A DNA stretch of 64,000 bases from Flagellimonas amoyensis (GCF_003058265.1 NZ_QBUK01000001.1:62001-126000); one strand, 5' to 3'; shown: positions 10,029 through 18,319, numbered from the stretch's first letter. Notes: a model not told the origin generated them from the sequence alone. Program-made: numbers and translations.

Positions 10029-10659
10029 TTTTCTTTTTGGTATCCACTTCTTCGGATTCCACGTCCATTTGGTTGATTTTTTCCCGCAACATGGCCTTGT
10101 AGAAAGCGGCCCTGCTCAACGGTTCGTATTCCTCGGTCTCCCCCAAGAGCACGAGCTTGTCGTTGCTGGATTTCCGAAAACTGTAGTTGGCGAGGTTCCC
10201 GGTCCGGGTACAGACAGCATGTACCTTGGTGACGTATTCCGCTGTGGCCATCAAGGCGGGCATGGGGCCAAAGGGATTGCCCTTGAAGTCCATGTCCAGG
10301 CCTGCCACCACAACGCGCACACCTAGGTTAGCGAGGTCATTGCAAACAGTAACAATCTCATCATCAAAGAATTGTGCCTCGTCAATGCCCACTACATCAC
10401 AGTCATCTGCCAAAAGGCGGATGTTCGCCGCGGCGGGAACGGGTGTGGAACGTATTTCGTTGGCATCATGGGAGACCACCATTTCCTCATGGTAACGCGT
10501 GTCCACAATGGGCTTGAAAATCTCCACTTTCTGTTTGGCAAACTGTGCCCGTTTCAGCCTTCGGATGAGTTCTTCGGTCTTTCCCGAAAACATGGAGCCG
10601 CAGATGACCTCTATCCATCCAAACTGTTCTTTAGGGTTGACCGTATTTTCGAGAAACAT
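10006..10659 (-). CDS. tdk: Thymidine kinase, type II
   Basis: With the ATG at 10659 (MFLENTVN) the protein has 217 residues. Walker A GSMFSGKT is at 21-28 and DEAQFF at 93-98, with Glu94 the likely catalytic base. It phosphorylates thymidine in pyrimidine salvage. In the lasso region the usual CxxC zinc pairs are mostly lost: [14 protein letters not shown] retains one Cys. The frame is open to a TTG at 10707, but a TAnnTTTG box at 10712-10719 would place the transcript start around there, favouring the ATG. It overlaps alr downstream. Confidence 0.9.
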   Translation of the reverse strand: MFLENTVNPKEQFGWIEVICGSMFSGKTEELIRRLKRAQFAKQKVEIFKPIVDTRYHEEMVVSHDANEIRSTPVPAAANIRLLADDCDVVGIDEAQFFDDEIVTVCNDLANLGVRVVVAGLDMDFKGNPFGPMPALMATAEYVTKVHAVCTRTGNLANYSFRKSSNDKLVLLGETEEYEPLSRAAFYKAMLREKINQMDVESEEVDTKKKNADGQGR

Positions 10660-10711
10660 ACCGTATTTTTGAACGAAACTTTGTGTTTTTCCGTTATATT
10701 GGGACAAGGCA

Positions 10712-10719
10712 CAAAGCTA
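10712..10719 (-). promoter_or_regulatory. Candidate -7 box of the tdk-alr operon
   Basis: Minus-strand TAGCTTTG matches TAnnTTTG, 52 bp upstream of the tdk ATG; no clear TTTG is found 19 bp further up, so only the -7 element is supported. Confidence 0.4.
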
Positions 10720-10816
10720 CTAAAAAAATGTGCCCCCGATCGAGGGTTGAAATTTAACCTTTTGTAAGCAGTAGATTTTACAAAATGGCCTTATTTTTAT
10801 AGTAAAGAGTATAGCT

Positions 10817-11506
10817 ATGATGAAGAAATTAAGGGAAGAACTGATAAAACTGTCCACGGAGATCATAACAGCAAAGGAAGATGTGGAGCTTGTGGAGCTG
10901 TACGATAAGGCCAGGATCATCTATGAGAAATTGGCCGTGCTCAAGTTCATAGAGGAAAAGCTGAACGATGTACAGGTAGATGTTTCGAAGAACGTAGTGG
11001 CCTCTCGGTTCGAAAAAGTGGCCAGTGCCGTAATGAGCGGAAACACATCGGTGCCGGAGAGCAACCCACATGAGGAGGACATCATGACGCCGGGAATGGA
11101 CACCATCAAGGACATTGTATCCGAACTGCCCACCGAAACCGCCTTGGACCAAATATTTGCCGAGTTTGTGGCAAAGCCCGATTTCATGAAGAACGACAAG
11201 GAAAACCTTGCGCCATTGAAAGAAGAGATCAAACAAGGGCAGGCCGTGCTTCCAAAATCGTTGAACGATAGATTGGGAAAGGACTTTCAGATTGGGCTGA
11301 ATGACAAATTGGCCTTTGTAAAGCACCTTTTCAACAACAGTATGGAAGACTATACCCGGGTCTTGTCACAGCTCAACACCATTGATACCGAGGAGCGCTC
11401 CATCGCTTTCATCAACAATATGGTGAAGCCAGAGTACAACAACTGGGACGGCAAGGAAGAGTATGAGACCCGTCTTATCACCTTGATTGAAAGAAGGTTC
11501 TCCTAA
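10817..11506 (+). CDS. Conserved acidic hypothetical protein, 229 residues
   Basis: No enzyme motif recognised. The protein is soluble, without signal peptide or membrane segment. Residues 1-70 are predicted helical (charged heptad-like LREELIKLSTEII, AVLKFIEEKLNDV), a Ser/Pro-rich linker spans about 75-95 and a second helical region runs to the end. I recall similar proteins immediately upstream of rsmI in other Flavobacteriaceae, but the function is not known to me. Start codons at 10817 and 10820 are both ATG. It is transcribed divergently from tdk across a 157-bp gap, and rsmI follows after 49 bp with its own promoter-like box. Confidence 0.75.
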   Translation: MMKKLREELIKLSTEIITAKEDVELVELYDKARIIYEKLAVLKFIEEKLNDVQVDVSKNVVASRFEKVASAVMSGNTSVPESNPHEEDIMTPGMDTIKDIVSELPTETALDQIFAEFVAKPDFMKNDKENLAPLKEEIKQGQAVLPKSLNDRLGKDFQIGLNDKLAFVKHLFNNSMEDYTRVLSQLNTIDTEERSIAFINNMVKPEYNNWDGKEEYETRLITLIERRFS

Positions 11507-11543
11507 ATCCCAATTTTCCAATTTCATTTTGACAGGAAGACCG

Positions 11544-11551
11544 TAACTTTG
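11544..11551 (+). promoter_or_regulatory. -7 box immediately before rsmI
   Basis: TAACTTTG matches TAnnTTTG and ends 4 bp before the rsmI ATG, so a transcript from it would have almost no 5' leader. No good -33 TTTG is seen at the expected spacing. Confidence 0.4.
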
Positions 11552-11555
11552 GTTT

Positions 11556-12227
11556 ATGGGAAAGTTATATCTGGTACCGACACCAATAGGAAATCTTGAA
11601 GATATTACGCTTCGCGCCATAAAGGTGCTGAAAGAGGTCGATGTAGTTTTGGCCGAGGACACCCGCACCAGTGGCAAGCTCCTAAAGCATTTTGAGATTG
11701 CGACTCCCCTGCAGAGCCACCACATGCACAACGAGCACAAACAAGTGGAGGCACTTGTGCAAAAACTAAAGGGAGGGGCCGTTTATGCACTCATTTCTGA
11801 TGCGGGCACCCCTGCGATTTCAGACCCTGGTTTTTTGCTCACGCGCGCCTGCGTGGAAAACGGTATCGAGGTGGAATGCCTGCCCGGAGCCACCGCTTTT
11901 GTACCGGCCTTGGTGAACAGTGGCCTACCCAACGACCGTTTTGTGTTCGAAGGATTTCTCCCCATAAAAAAAGGTCGTCAGACCAAATTGCAAGAACTGG
12001 CCGAAGAGACCCGAACCATGGTCTTTTATGAATCTCCCCATAAATTGTTGAAAACATTGGCGCAGTTTGTGGACTATTTTGGAGCGGACAGACCGGTTTC
12101 GGTATCGCGTGAACTCACCAAACTCTACGAGGAGACTGTTCGTGGTACCCTTTCCGAGGTTTTGGAGCATTTCACCCAAAAAGCCCCCAAAGGGGAATTT
12201 GTGGTCATCGTGGGCGGGAAGAAATAA
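11556..12227 (+). CDS. rsmI: 16S rRNA (cytidine1402-2'-O)-methyltransferase
   Basis: 223 residues of the tetrapyrrole-methylase fold: N-terminal LYLVPTPIGNLEDITLRA, then AEDTRTSGKLL, ISDAGTPAISDPGF and PGATAFVPALVNSGLP, the SAM and rRNA-binding motifs of RsmI. With RsmH it makes N4,2'-O-dimethylcytidine at position 1402 of 16S rRNA in the decoding centre. It is shorter than the E. coli enzyme (~286 residues) because it lacks the C-terminal extension, as is usual in Flavobacteria. The UDG-family gene follows 40 bp downstream on the same strand. Confidence 0.93.
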   Translation: MGKLYLVPTPIGNLEDITLRAIKVLKEVDVVLAEDTRTSGKLLKHFEIATPLQSHHMHNEHKQVEALVQKLKGGAVYALISDAGTPAISDPGFLLTRACVENGIEVECLPGATAFVPALVNSGLPNDRFVFEGFLPIKKGRQTKLQELAEETRTMVFYESPHKLLKTLAQFVDYFGADRPVSVSRELTKLYEETVRGTLSEVLEHFTQKAPKGEFVVIVGGKK

Positions 12228-12267
12228 CCCTGTTAGTTGCACCCCTGTTTTTCGACCTAAAAGAACC

Positions 12268-12846
12268 ATGGAACAATTGCTTTCCCAAATTCGAAGCTGC
12301 ACACATTGCAAGGAACATTTGCCCTTGGGACCAAGGCCCATCGTGGTGGCCAACCCAAAAGCAAGGATCCTCATTATCGGGCATGCCCCAGGGACGAAAG
12401 TCCACCAATCAGGCATCCCGTGGGACGATCAAAGTGGCAAACAATTGCGGAAATGGATGGGTGTTACGGATGAAGAGTTTTATGATGGGACCAAAATTGC
12501 ACAAATGCCCATGGGGTTTTGTTATCCCGGAAAGGGAAAAACAGGCGATTTGCCCCCAAGGCCCGAATGTGCCCCCCAATGGCATGCAGCACTTTTGGAG
12601 AATATGCCCAATTTGAAATTGACACTGTTGATAGGGCAGTATTCACAGCAATATTATCTGGGGAATAAAAGAGGGAAGAATTTAACGGAGACCGTCAAAA
12701 ACTACAAAGCGTATTTGCCCCAATATTTTGTGTTGCCCCATCCATCTCCCAGAAACCGGTTTTGGTTGAGCAATAATCCGTGGTTTGAGGAAAAGGTACT
12801 GCCCAATTTAAAGGCCAGAGTGTTGGAAAGCTTGCCCCTGTCATAA
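12268..12846 (+). CDS. Uracil-DNA glycosylase family protein, putative [4Fe-4S] type
   Basis: 192 residues from the ATG at 12268; the frame is open further upstream, but that part overlaps rsmI. The pocket motif IIGHAPGTK (36-44) corresponds to GEAPG of family 4/5 glycosylases, and the C-terminal HPSPRN to the DNA-intercalation loop. Four cysteines, C11, C14, C85 and C101, have the spacing of the iron-sulfur ligands of family 4 enzymes. The expected role is removal of uracil or related bases from DNA. The motif has His in place of the usual Glu (GHAPG), so activity and substrate are uncertain; the superfamily assignment is firmer. Confidence 0.75.
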   Translation: MEQLLSQIRSCTHCKEHLPLGPRPIVVANPKARILIIGHAPGTKVHQSGIPWDDQSGKQLRKWMGVTDEEFYDGTKIAQMPMGFCYPGKGKTGDLPPRPECAPQWHAALLENMPNLKLTLLIGQYSQQYYLGNKRGKNLTETVKNYKAYLPQYFVLPHPSPRNRFWLSNNPWFEEKVLPNLKARVLESLPLS

Positions 12847-12867
12847 GCAACTTGGTCGAGTTGATAA

Positions 12868-12896
12868 TTGGGAGAGGCATTTAAATCGTATTTTTG
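12868..12896 (+). promoter_or_regulatory. Promoter of the OsmC-family gene
   Basis: TTG (12868-12870), an 18-bp spacer, then TATTTTTG (12889-12896), a full match to TAnnTTTG, 29 bp before the ATG. Confidence 0.6.
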
Positions 12897-12925
12897 AACT
12901 ATACAAGAAACAAAAAATTGACTTT

Positions 12926-13348
12926 ATGACAAATCATATCACTACCAAATGGTTGGGCGAAATGGCCTTTGAAAGTAATAACCCCTCCGGACATACCGTC
13001 CGAATAGACGCAGGGCCGGACGATGGTGGGTCTGGGGCAGGACTGCGCCCCAAGGCACTGATGCTTTCCGCTTTGGCAGGGTGTTCCGGACTGGATGTGG
13101 CCTCACTGATCAAAAAAATGAAATTGGAAGTGGACGATTTCAAAATCGATACCATAGCCAATCTTACGGAAGAGCATCCCAAATATTACGATGCCGTTAC
13201 CATTGAATATCACTTTACCGGTTCCAATCTGAATGAAGAAAAGCTAAAAAAAGCAGTGGCCCTTTCTGTGGAAAAATACTGTGGAGTGATGGAAATGTTC
13301 CGAAAATTTGCTGAATTGGAGATCAAGACCATATTCCATCATCGGTAA
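12926..13348 (+). CDS. OsmC family peroxiredoxin-like protein
   Basis: 140 residues. The family pattern is clear: PKALMLSALAGCSGLDVASLI with one conserved Cys near residue 53 and a second in VEKYCGVM near residue 117. OsmC/Ohr proteins reduce organic hydroperoxides through this Cys pair; this sequence is closer to the YhfA branch, whose substrate is less clear. It has a good promoter of its own and is followed by a repeat at 13352, so it is likely monocistronic. It is cytoplasmic. Confidence 0.85.
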   Translation: MTNHITTKWLGEMAFESNNPSGHTVRIDAGPDDGGSGAGLRPKALMLSALAGCSGLDVASLIKKMKLEVDDFKIDTIANLTEEHPKYYDAVTIEYHFTGSNLNEEKLKKAVALSVEKYCGVMEMFRKFAELEIKTIFHHR

Positions 13349-13351
13349 CTG

Positions 13352-13398
13352 TGTCACTTCGAGTGATTCTGATGTAATCGGAATTGTATCGAGAAGTG
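13352..13398. repeat. Flavobacterial palindromic intergenic repeat, left copy
   Basis: Outer flanks TGTCACTTCGAGTG and TGTATCGAGAAGTG surround an inner hairpin, 13366-13373 with 13377-13384. It is an inverted copy of the element at 13671-13716: the outer parts match, while the inner hairpin differs in sequence but is still self-complementary. Confidence 0.7.
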
Positions 13399-13670
13399 TC
13401 AAACACGTTAAATTATTCTTTGCCTATACTCTAAAATGTTCTGATGGAACATATTACAAAGTGTAAAACCTAATCTTGAGAAAAGAACTGGCGCATTAGA
13501 GACAAGAATTCAACTGGTTGGGCTTTTCAGGAAGACCTATAGAATTGATTTTTTATGCTAAGTTTACACATATTGATTTGACTATACAAAAGAAAAAGCC
13601 AAAAAGAAATCCTCATAAACGGTCAGTATGATGCGTTGCCCAATCTTGCCAAAAAGAAGTTTCAATAGTT
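13399..13670. other. AT-rich intergenic interior between two inverted repeats
   Basis: About 270 bp with no intact gene. Two short overlapping plus-strand frames without a start (13500-13631, and another ending at 13668 with LPNLAKKKFQ) could be a decayed coding sequence, but neither is recognisable. No promoter or tRNA seen. Confidence 0.4.
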
Positions 13671-13716
13671 GGTTCTCGATACATTTCGAGACAAGCTCGA
13701 AACACTCGAACTGACA
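13671..13716. repeat. Flavobacterial palindromic intergenic repeat, right copy
   Basis: Reverse complement reads TGTCAGTTCGAGTG, inner hairpin, TGTATCGAGAACC. The inner hairpin is TTTCGAG (13684-13690) with CTCGAAA (13696-13702). It ends 18 bp before the recJ ATG and must lie in or near the recJ leader. Confidence 0.7.
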
Positions 13717-13734
13717 ACACCTAAAACCAAGATT

Positions 13735-15423
13735 ATGCGCTGGACCCTAAAACCAAAACCTACCCAAGAGGATATCGACCGGCTTTCTGCGGAACTCAAT
13801 GTTGAAAAGTTGATTGCCCAGTTGCTATTGCAAAGGGGGATTTCCAATTACGACGAAGCCAAGGCATTCTTCCGGCCAGAACTGGACCACCTGCACGACC
13901 CTTTTTTGATGAAGGACATGGAAAAGGCCGTGGCGCGGATTGAACAGGGCATGGAAAACGAAGAGAATATTTTGGTCTATGGGGATTATGATGTGGATGG
14001 CACCACTTCCGTCGCCCTGATGTCTTCCTTTTTGATGGAGTTTTACCCCAACGTGGCCACCTACATTCCCGACCGCTACGCTGAAGGGTATGGCATTTCT
14101 TTCCAAGGAATCGATTTTGCCGAGGACAACGATGTGTCCTTGATCATTGCCTTGGACTGTGGAATAAAGGCAGTGGAAAAAGTAGCCTACGCGAAGAAAA
14201 AAGGAATCGATATCATCGTTTGTGACCACCACAGACCAGGAGACATTTTGCCCCAAGCAGTCGCCATCCTAGATCCCAAACAAGAAGATTGTGGCTATCC
14301 GTACAAAGAGCTTTGCGGCTGTGGGGTTGGGTTTAAATTGATCCAGGCTTTGGCCTCAAAACAGGGAAGGACCATCGAAGATCTGGTCCCGTATTTGGAT
14401 TTGGTGGCAACGGCCATTGCGGCGGATATTGTCCCGATCACTGGAGAGAACAGGGTGCTTGCCCATTATGGGTTGAAGGTGATCAATTCCTCACCAAGAA
14501 TAGGGATCAAGGCCCTCATTGATCAGACCAAGAAACGGGAACTCACCATCACCGATGTGGTGTTTATCATAGCGCCACGGATCAATGCGGCGGGCAGGAT
14601 GAAGCATGGGCAACATGCCGTTACACTGCTCTCCGAGACGGATTTTACCACGGCGCAGCAGTTTGCTTCAGAAATTGAACTGTTCAACACGGAGCGAAGG
14701 GGACTGGACCAAGAAATCACGGAAGAAGCTTTGGTGCAGATCCGAGAAAATGAGGAAGAAGAACGGTTTACCTCCGTGGTCTATAAGGAGAACTGGCACA
14801 AAGGCGTCATAGGCATCGTGGCCTCCCGGCTCACCGAAACCTATTACCGGCCCACACTGGTCTTCACCAAAAGTGGGGATAAATTGGCCGCCTCGGCCCG
14901 CTCGGTAAAGGGATTTGACATCTACAATGCGCTGGAAGGCTGCTCGGATTGTTTGGAACAGTTCGGAGGGCACATGTATGCTGCCGGACTCACCCTTTTG
15001 GAAGAACAGTATGAAACCTTCAAACAGCAATTTGAAAAAGTGGTCAGGGAGACCATCGACCCAGACCTTTTGCAGCCTGAAATAAGTATTGATGCCCAGA
15101 TTGGTCTGGAAGAGATCACCCCAAAATTGATGCGCATCCTCAAACAGTTCGCGCCTTTTGGTCCGGGCAACATGACCCCGGTTTTTATGGCCGAAGGCCT
15201 CAAGGATTCTGGATATGCCCGGGGAGTGGGAGAGGGTGAAAAACACTTGAAGGCGGCCCTATATCAAAATGGCACAACCCCCATTGGGGCCATTGGCTTC
15301 AATTTGGGAAACAAAATGGAAGTGGTCAAGCGGATAAAACCTTTCGATGCCGTATTTTCGTTGGATGAAAATGAATGGAACGGAACGGTGAGCCTTCAAC
15401 TGAAACTAAGAGATATTCGCTAG
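13735..15423 (+). CDS. recJ: Single-stranded-DNA-specific 5'-3' exonuclease RecJ
   Basis: 562 residues from the ATG at 13735; a longer frame back to 13669 runs into the palindromic repeat and is rejected. DHH-family motifs: DYDVDG at 84-89, DHH at 164-166 and a GRMKHGQHA DHHA1-type segment, with the GG-type motif FGGHMYAAG near 425. These bind two Mn/Mg ions that cut single-stranded DNA 5' to 3' in RecF-pathway recombination, base-excision and mismatch repair. The MFS gene starts 7 bp after the stop, so they are probably cotranscribed. Confidence 0.95.
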   Translation: MRWTLKPKPTQEDIDRLSAELNVEKLIAQLLLQRGISNYDEAKAFFRPELDHLHDPFLMKDMEKAVARIEQGMENEENILVYGDYDVDGTTSVALMSSFLMEFYPNVATYIPDRYAEGYGISFQGIDFAEDNDVSLIIALDCGIKAVEKVAYAKKKGIDIIVCDHHRPGDILPQAVAILDPKQEDCGYPYKELCGCGVGFKLIQALASKQGRTIEDLVPYLDLVATAIAADIVPITGENRVLAHYGLKVINSSPRIGIKALIDQTKKRELTITDVVFIIAPRINAAGRMKHGQHAVTLLSETDFTTAQQFASEIELFNTERRGLDQEITEEALVQIRENEEEERFTSVVYKENWHKGVIGIVASRLTETYYRPTLVFTKSGDKLAASARSVKGFDIYNALEGCSDCLEQFGGHMYAAGLTLLEEQYETFKQQFEKVVRETIDPDLLQPEISIDAQIGLEEITPKLMRILKQFAPFGPGNMTPVFMAEGLKDSGYARGVGEGEKHLKAALYQNGTTPIGAIGFNLGNKMEVVKRIKPFDAVFSLDENEWNGTVSLQLKLRDIR

Positions 15424-15429
15424 ACATCT

Positions 15430-16686
15430 ATGGATCCCTACGCAGCACTCCGATATAGGGAGTTCAACATTTTTTTATTGGTTCGTTTTGCCATGGTGTT
15501 TGCCTGGTCCATGCAGTTCATTGTGATCGAGTGGCAGGTATATTCGTTGACCAAAGACCCTTTGTCCTTGGGAATCATTGGGTTGATGGAGGTGATTCCC
15601 GCCGTTGGAATGGCCCTTTTTGCTGGACATATTGTAGACCAAAAAGAAAAGCGGAACCTATTGGTTACCTGCATTGCAGGATTTTCGGTGATCAGCCTGG
15701 GACTGTTTCTGTTGAGCTGGCCGGGGCTTGAAGACTCTTGGTCTTCCCAAACCATCCTGTACTCCATTTATGCCCTGGTATTTTTGGGCGGCTTTGTCCG
15801 TTCGTTTTTAGGTCCTACGATTTTCTCGCTGATCGCCTTGATCGTGCCCAAGAAAATTTATCCCAATGCGGCCACATGGAGCAGTTCCACTTGGCAATTG
15901 GCGGCAGTTTTGGGTCCGGCTCTGGCAGGATTTTCCATTAGCTGGATAGGGGTACACTGGAGCATGTGCGTCATTTTTGGTTTCTCGTTGATGGCTCTGA
16001 TCTTCCTGCTCCAGATCCCTAAAAAACCCATTTTGAACCCCAAAATTGGTGAGCCTGTTTTTCAAAGTTTGAAGGATGGTCTCAAGTTCGTTTTTGGCAG
16101 CAAGGCGATATTTGGGGCACTCACCTTGGATATGATCGCGGTACTTTTTGGTGGGGCCGTGGCGCTTTTGCCCGTGTATGCACAGGATATTTTGCATGTG
16201 GGCTCCGAAGGATTCGGTATTCTCAGGGCAGCGCCGGCAGTGGGCGCATCCATAACCATGTTGGGGTCCACTAGGTTTCCGCTGCACAAGAATGCGGGTA
16301 AAAAACTTTTGCTGGCCGTGTTTGCATTCGGTATCTGCATCATCGTGTTCGGACTTTCCGAACTGTTCTGGCTATCGGTGGTCGCCCTGTTTCTCAGTGG
16401 AGCGGTGGATGGGGTTTCCATGATCATTCGTCAGACCATTTTGCAATTGAAAACACCGGACAACATGCGTGGCAGGGTGGCTTCGGTAAATTCCATGTTC
16501 GTAGGTTCTTCCAATGAGTTGGGCGCTTTTGAAAGTGGGCTGGCCGCGAAATTGATGGGAACTGTGACGGCAGTAGTGTTCGGGGGTTGTATGACCTTGC
16601 TCACCGTAAGTGCAACGGCCATTGCTTCACCTACGTTTAGAAGGCTGGACCTTCAGAAGGATATTGATGAACATGAAAAGGATTAA
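15430..16686 (+). CDS. MFS transporter (EntS/MFS_3 type exporter)
   Basis: 418 residues with about 12 hydrophobic segments. The loop after the second helix reads GHIVDQKEKRN, the major-facilitator signature area, and the C-terminal half contains DGVSMIIRQTILQLKTPDNMRGRVASVNSM, in pieces typical of the EntS-like group that exports siderophores or drugs. Substrate is unknown: no siderophore genes are nearby. It follows recJ by 7 bp and its last 4 bp overlap the convergent lpxH-like gene. Confidence 0.85.
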   Translation: MDPYAALRYREFNIFLLVRFAMVFAWSMQFIVIEWQVYSLTKDPLSLGIIGLMEVIPAVGMALFAGHIVDQKEKRNLLVTCIAGFSVISLGLFLLSWPGLEDSWSSQTILYSIYALVFLGGFVRSFLGPTIFSLIALIVPKKIYPNAATWSSSTWQLAAVLGPALAGFSISWIGVHWSMCVIFGFSLMALIFLLQIPKKPILNPKIGEPVFQSLKDGLKFVFGSKAIFGALTLDMIAVLFGGAVALLPVYAQDILHVGSEGFGILRAAPAVGASITMLGSTRFPLHKNAGKKLLLAVFAFGICIIVFGLSELFWLSVVALFLSGAVDGVSMIIRQTILQLKTPDNMRGRVASVNSMFVGSSNELGAFESGLAAKLMGTVTAVVFGGCMTLLTVSATAIASPTFRRLDLQKDIDEHEKD

Positions 16687-17450
16687 CCCTCCAGTTTCTC
16701 CAAACTCAAATTTTTTCCATCAAAAACTGCATGGGTAAAATAGGAAATCCAATCCCCGAGGTTGGTATAGGTTGATTTTTCATTGAGTTGGATCTCCAAC
16801 GGAAGGTGTCGGTGTCCGAAGATAAAATGATCGTAATGCTGTTGTTCCAACTTCCGCTTGGCATATAGGATGAGCCATTCCTTGTCCTCTCCCAAGAATT
16901 TGGCGTCGGCCTCCCCGGAAATGATCTTGTTGTTCACGGACAGGTGCTGTCCCAGACGAACCCCCCAATCCGGATGCAGCCATTTAAAGAACCATTTGGC
17001 TACGGGATTGGTGAATACCTTTTTCATCCGCTTGAAACCTTTGTCGTGTGGTCCAAGGCCATCCCCATGACCGATGAAAAAGGAAGTGTTGTTGATCAAA
17101 AACTGTTGCGGTTTGTGGTACACCGGAATGTTGAGTTCTTCCTCAAAATAGCCGTTCATCCATAGATCATGGTTGCCCACAAAATAGGTGATTTGAATGC
17201 CCATGTCCGAAAGCTCGGCCAGTTTTCCCAAGGTGCGGGTGAAACCTTTGGGCACTACGGTCCTGTATTCAAACCAAAAGTCGAACAGATCGCCCATCAA
17301 GAAAATGGCATGAGCATCGTGTTTGATGGAATCCAGCCAGGCCACGAACTTTTTTTCCCGTGGCAGACTGTCCTTTCGGGTGGGTGCCCCAAGGTGGTTA
17401 TCGCTGGTGAAATAGACTTTTTTGCCTTCGGGCAGGGTAATATCCTTCAT
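16683..17450 (-). CDS. UDP-2,3-diacylglucosamine diphosphatase (LpxH-like) metallophosphoesterase
   Basis: 255 residues with the five metallophosphoesterase blocks in order: SDNHLG (D17, N18, H19), GDLFDFW, GNHDLW, GHGDG and FGHRH. FDFWFEYR after the second block is characteristic of LpxH, which cleaves UDP-diacylglucosamine to lipid X in lipid A synthesis at the inner membrane. The first block has Asn rather than the usual D-x-H second position, as is common in Bacteroidota homologues. It is probably cotranscribed with the crotonase and the 29-residue peptide upstream, from which it is separated by no bases. Confidence 0.85.
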   Translation of the reverse strand: MKDITLPEGKKVYFTSDNHLGAPTRKDSLPREKKFVAWLDSIKHDAHAIFLMGDLFDFWFEYRTVVPKGFTRTLGKLAELSDMGIQITYFVGNHDLWMNGYFEEELNIPVYHKPQQFLINNTSFFIGHGDGLGPHDKGFKRMKKVFTNPVAKWFFKWLHPDWGVRLGQHLSVNNKIISGEADAKFLGEDKEWLILYAKRKLEQQHYDHFIFGHRHLPLEIQLNEKSTYTNLGDWISYFTHAVFDGKNLSLEKLEG

Positions 17451-17540
17451 CTATCGTTTGAACTTCCTGTTGTTTCGCATTTTGTTGACCACGTAGATCA
17501 CGGCTACGACCAAGGCCAAAATGGGGAATATACTTCTCAT
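17451..17540 (-). CDS. 29-residue single-span membrane peptide
   Basis: From ATG 17540 the frame encodes one hydrophobic helix (IFPILALVVAVIYVV) followed by a basic tail NKMRNNRKFKR. The ATG is 11 bp after the crotonase stop, and the stop codon abuts the lpxH ATG with no gap, which is good evidence of a real translated gene in the operon. N-in or N-out orientation is undecided; the basic C-terminus favours C-in. No family recognised; a partner of LpxH or a small membrane regulator are both possible. Confidence 0.5.
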   Translation of the reverse strand: MRSIFPILALVVAVIYVVNKMRNNRKFKR

Positions 17541-17551
17541 CTTTTCGACAT

Positions 17552-18319
17552 TTATTTTTTGAACTTTTCCAGTGCTTGTTTCGTGTTTGGGGACAGGGCC
17601 AATCTTCCGGAAGCTTCGGCTCGCTCCAAAAGGAGCTTGTCCCAATGCTCTGTACCTTCCCAAAGCACTTTTTTCATTTGTGATAGCGCCTCAGGGGTAT
17701 AGGTGGCCAACTTTTGAAGATGGATGTCCAACTCCTTGTCCATTTCGGGGATGGAGTCATAGACCTTGGCATACAATCCCTTTTCCTTGGCCCAATAGGC
17801 ATTTTTCCACTCCGTGGGATAGAGGGAGAGCTCCGCCAGTGCGGCCTTGCCCATCTTGCGCTCCACGGCAGGGGCGATCACAAAAGGACCGATCCCAATG
17901 GAAATCTCCGATAATTTGATGGCGGCCTCCACAGTGGCGTGGACATAATCGCAGGCCGCGGCCAGACCGACACCTCCGCCAACGGTCTTTCCCTGTACCC
18001 GCCCGATGATGGGTTTGGGACAGTTGCGCATGGCGTTGATCACGTTGGCAAATCCACTAAAAAACTGTTTGCCTTCTTCCAAATTGGAAATGGCCACCAG
18101 TTCATCAAAGGAAGCACCGGCACAAAAGGCACGGTCGCCTTCGGACTTTAGGACAACAACAGCTACCTCATTGTTCGTGGCCAATTGGTCAAACTCCTTG
18201 GCCAAACGTTCCAACAACTCAGAAACAAAGGAATTGCTGGCAGGATGGCCAAACTCAATGGTGGCGATCCTGTTTTCAATTTTGGTATATAAACTTCCGT
18301 TGATTCTATCTGTGGACAT
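17552..18319 (-). CDS. Enoyl-CoA hydratase/isomerase family protein (crotonase fold)
   Basis: 255 residues. The oxyanion-hole segments are visible: DRAFCAGASFDEL and GKTVGGGVGLAAACDYV. The glutamates that hydrate enoyl-CoA are not obvious at the usual places (position after GGG is followed by ISIGIGPFV), so the reaction could be hydration, isomerisation or another crotonase chemistry. Bacteroidota homologues are often near acyl-CoA or branched-chain degradation genes, but none is adjacent here. First gene of a minus-strand run with the small peptide and lpxH. Confidence 0.8.
   Translation of the reverse strand: MSTDRINGSLYTKIENRIATIEFGHPASNSFVSELLERLAKEFDQLATNNEVAVVVLKSEGDRAFCAGASFDELVAISNLEEGKQFFSGFANVINAMRNCPKPIIGRVQGKTVGGGVGLAAACDYVHATVEAAIKLSEISIGIGPFVIAPAVERKMGKAALAELSLYPTEWKNAYWAKEKGLYAKVYDSIPEMDKELDIHLQKLATYTPEALSQMKKVLWEGTEHWDKLLLERAEASGRLALSPNTKQALEKFKK

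Noticed and set aside
13500..13668. A real gene between the 13.35 and 13.67 kb repeats
   Set aside because: Frames lack start codons and switch frame; reported only as possible decayed sequence.
13669..13734. Upstream extension of recJ in frame from a TTG
   Set aside because: It lies within the palindromic repeat at 13671-13716 and lacks homologous sequence; the ATG at 13735 gives a standard RecJ length.
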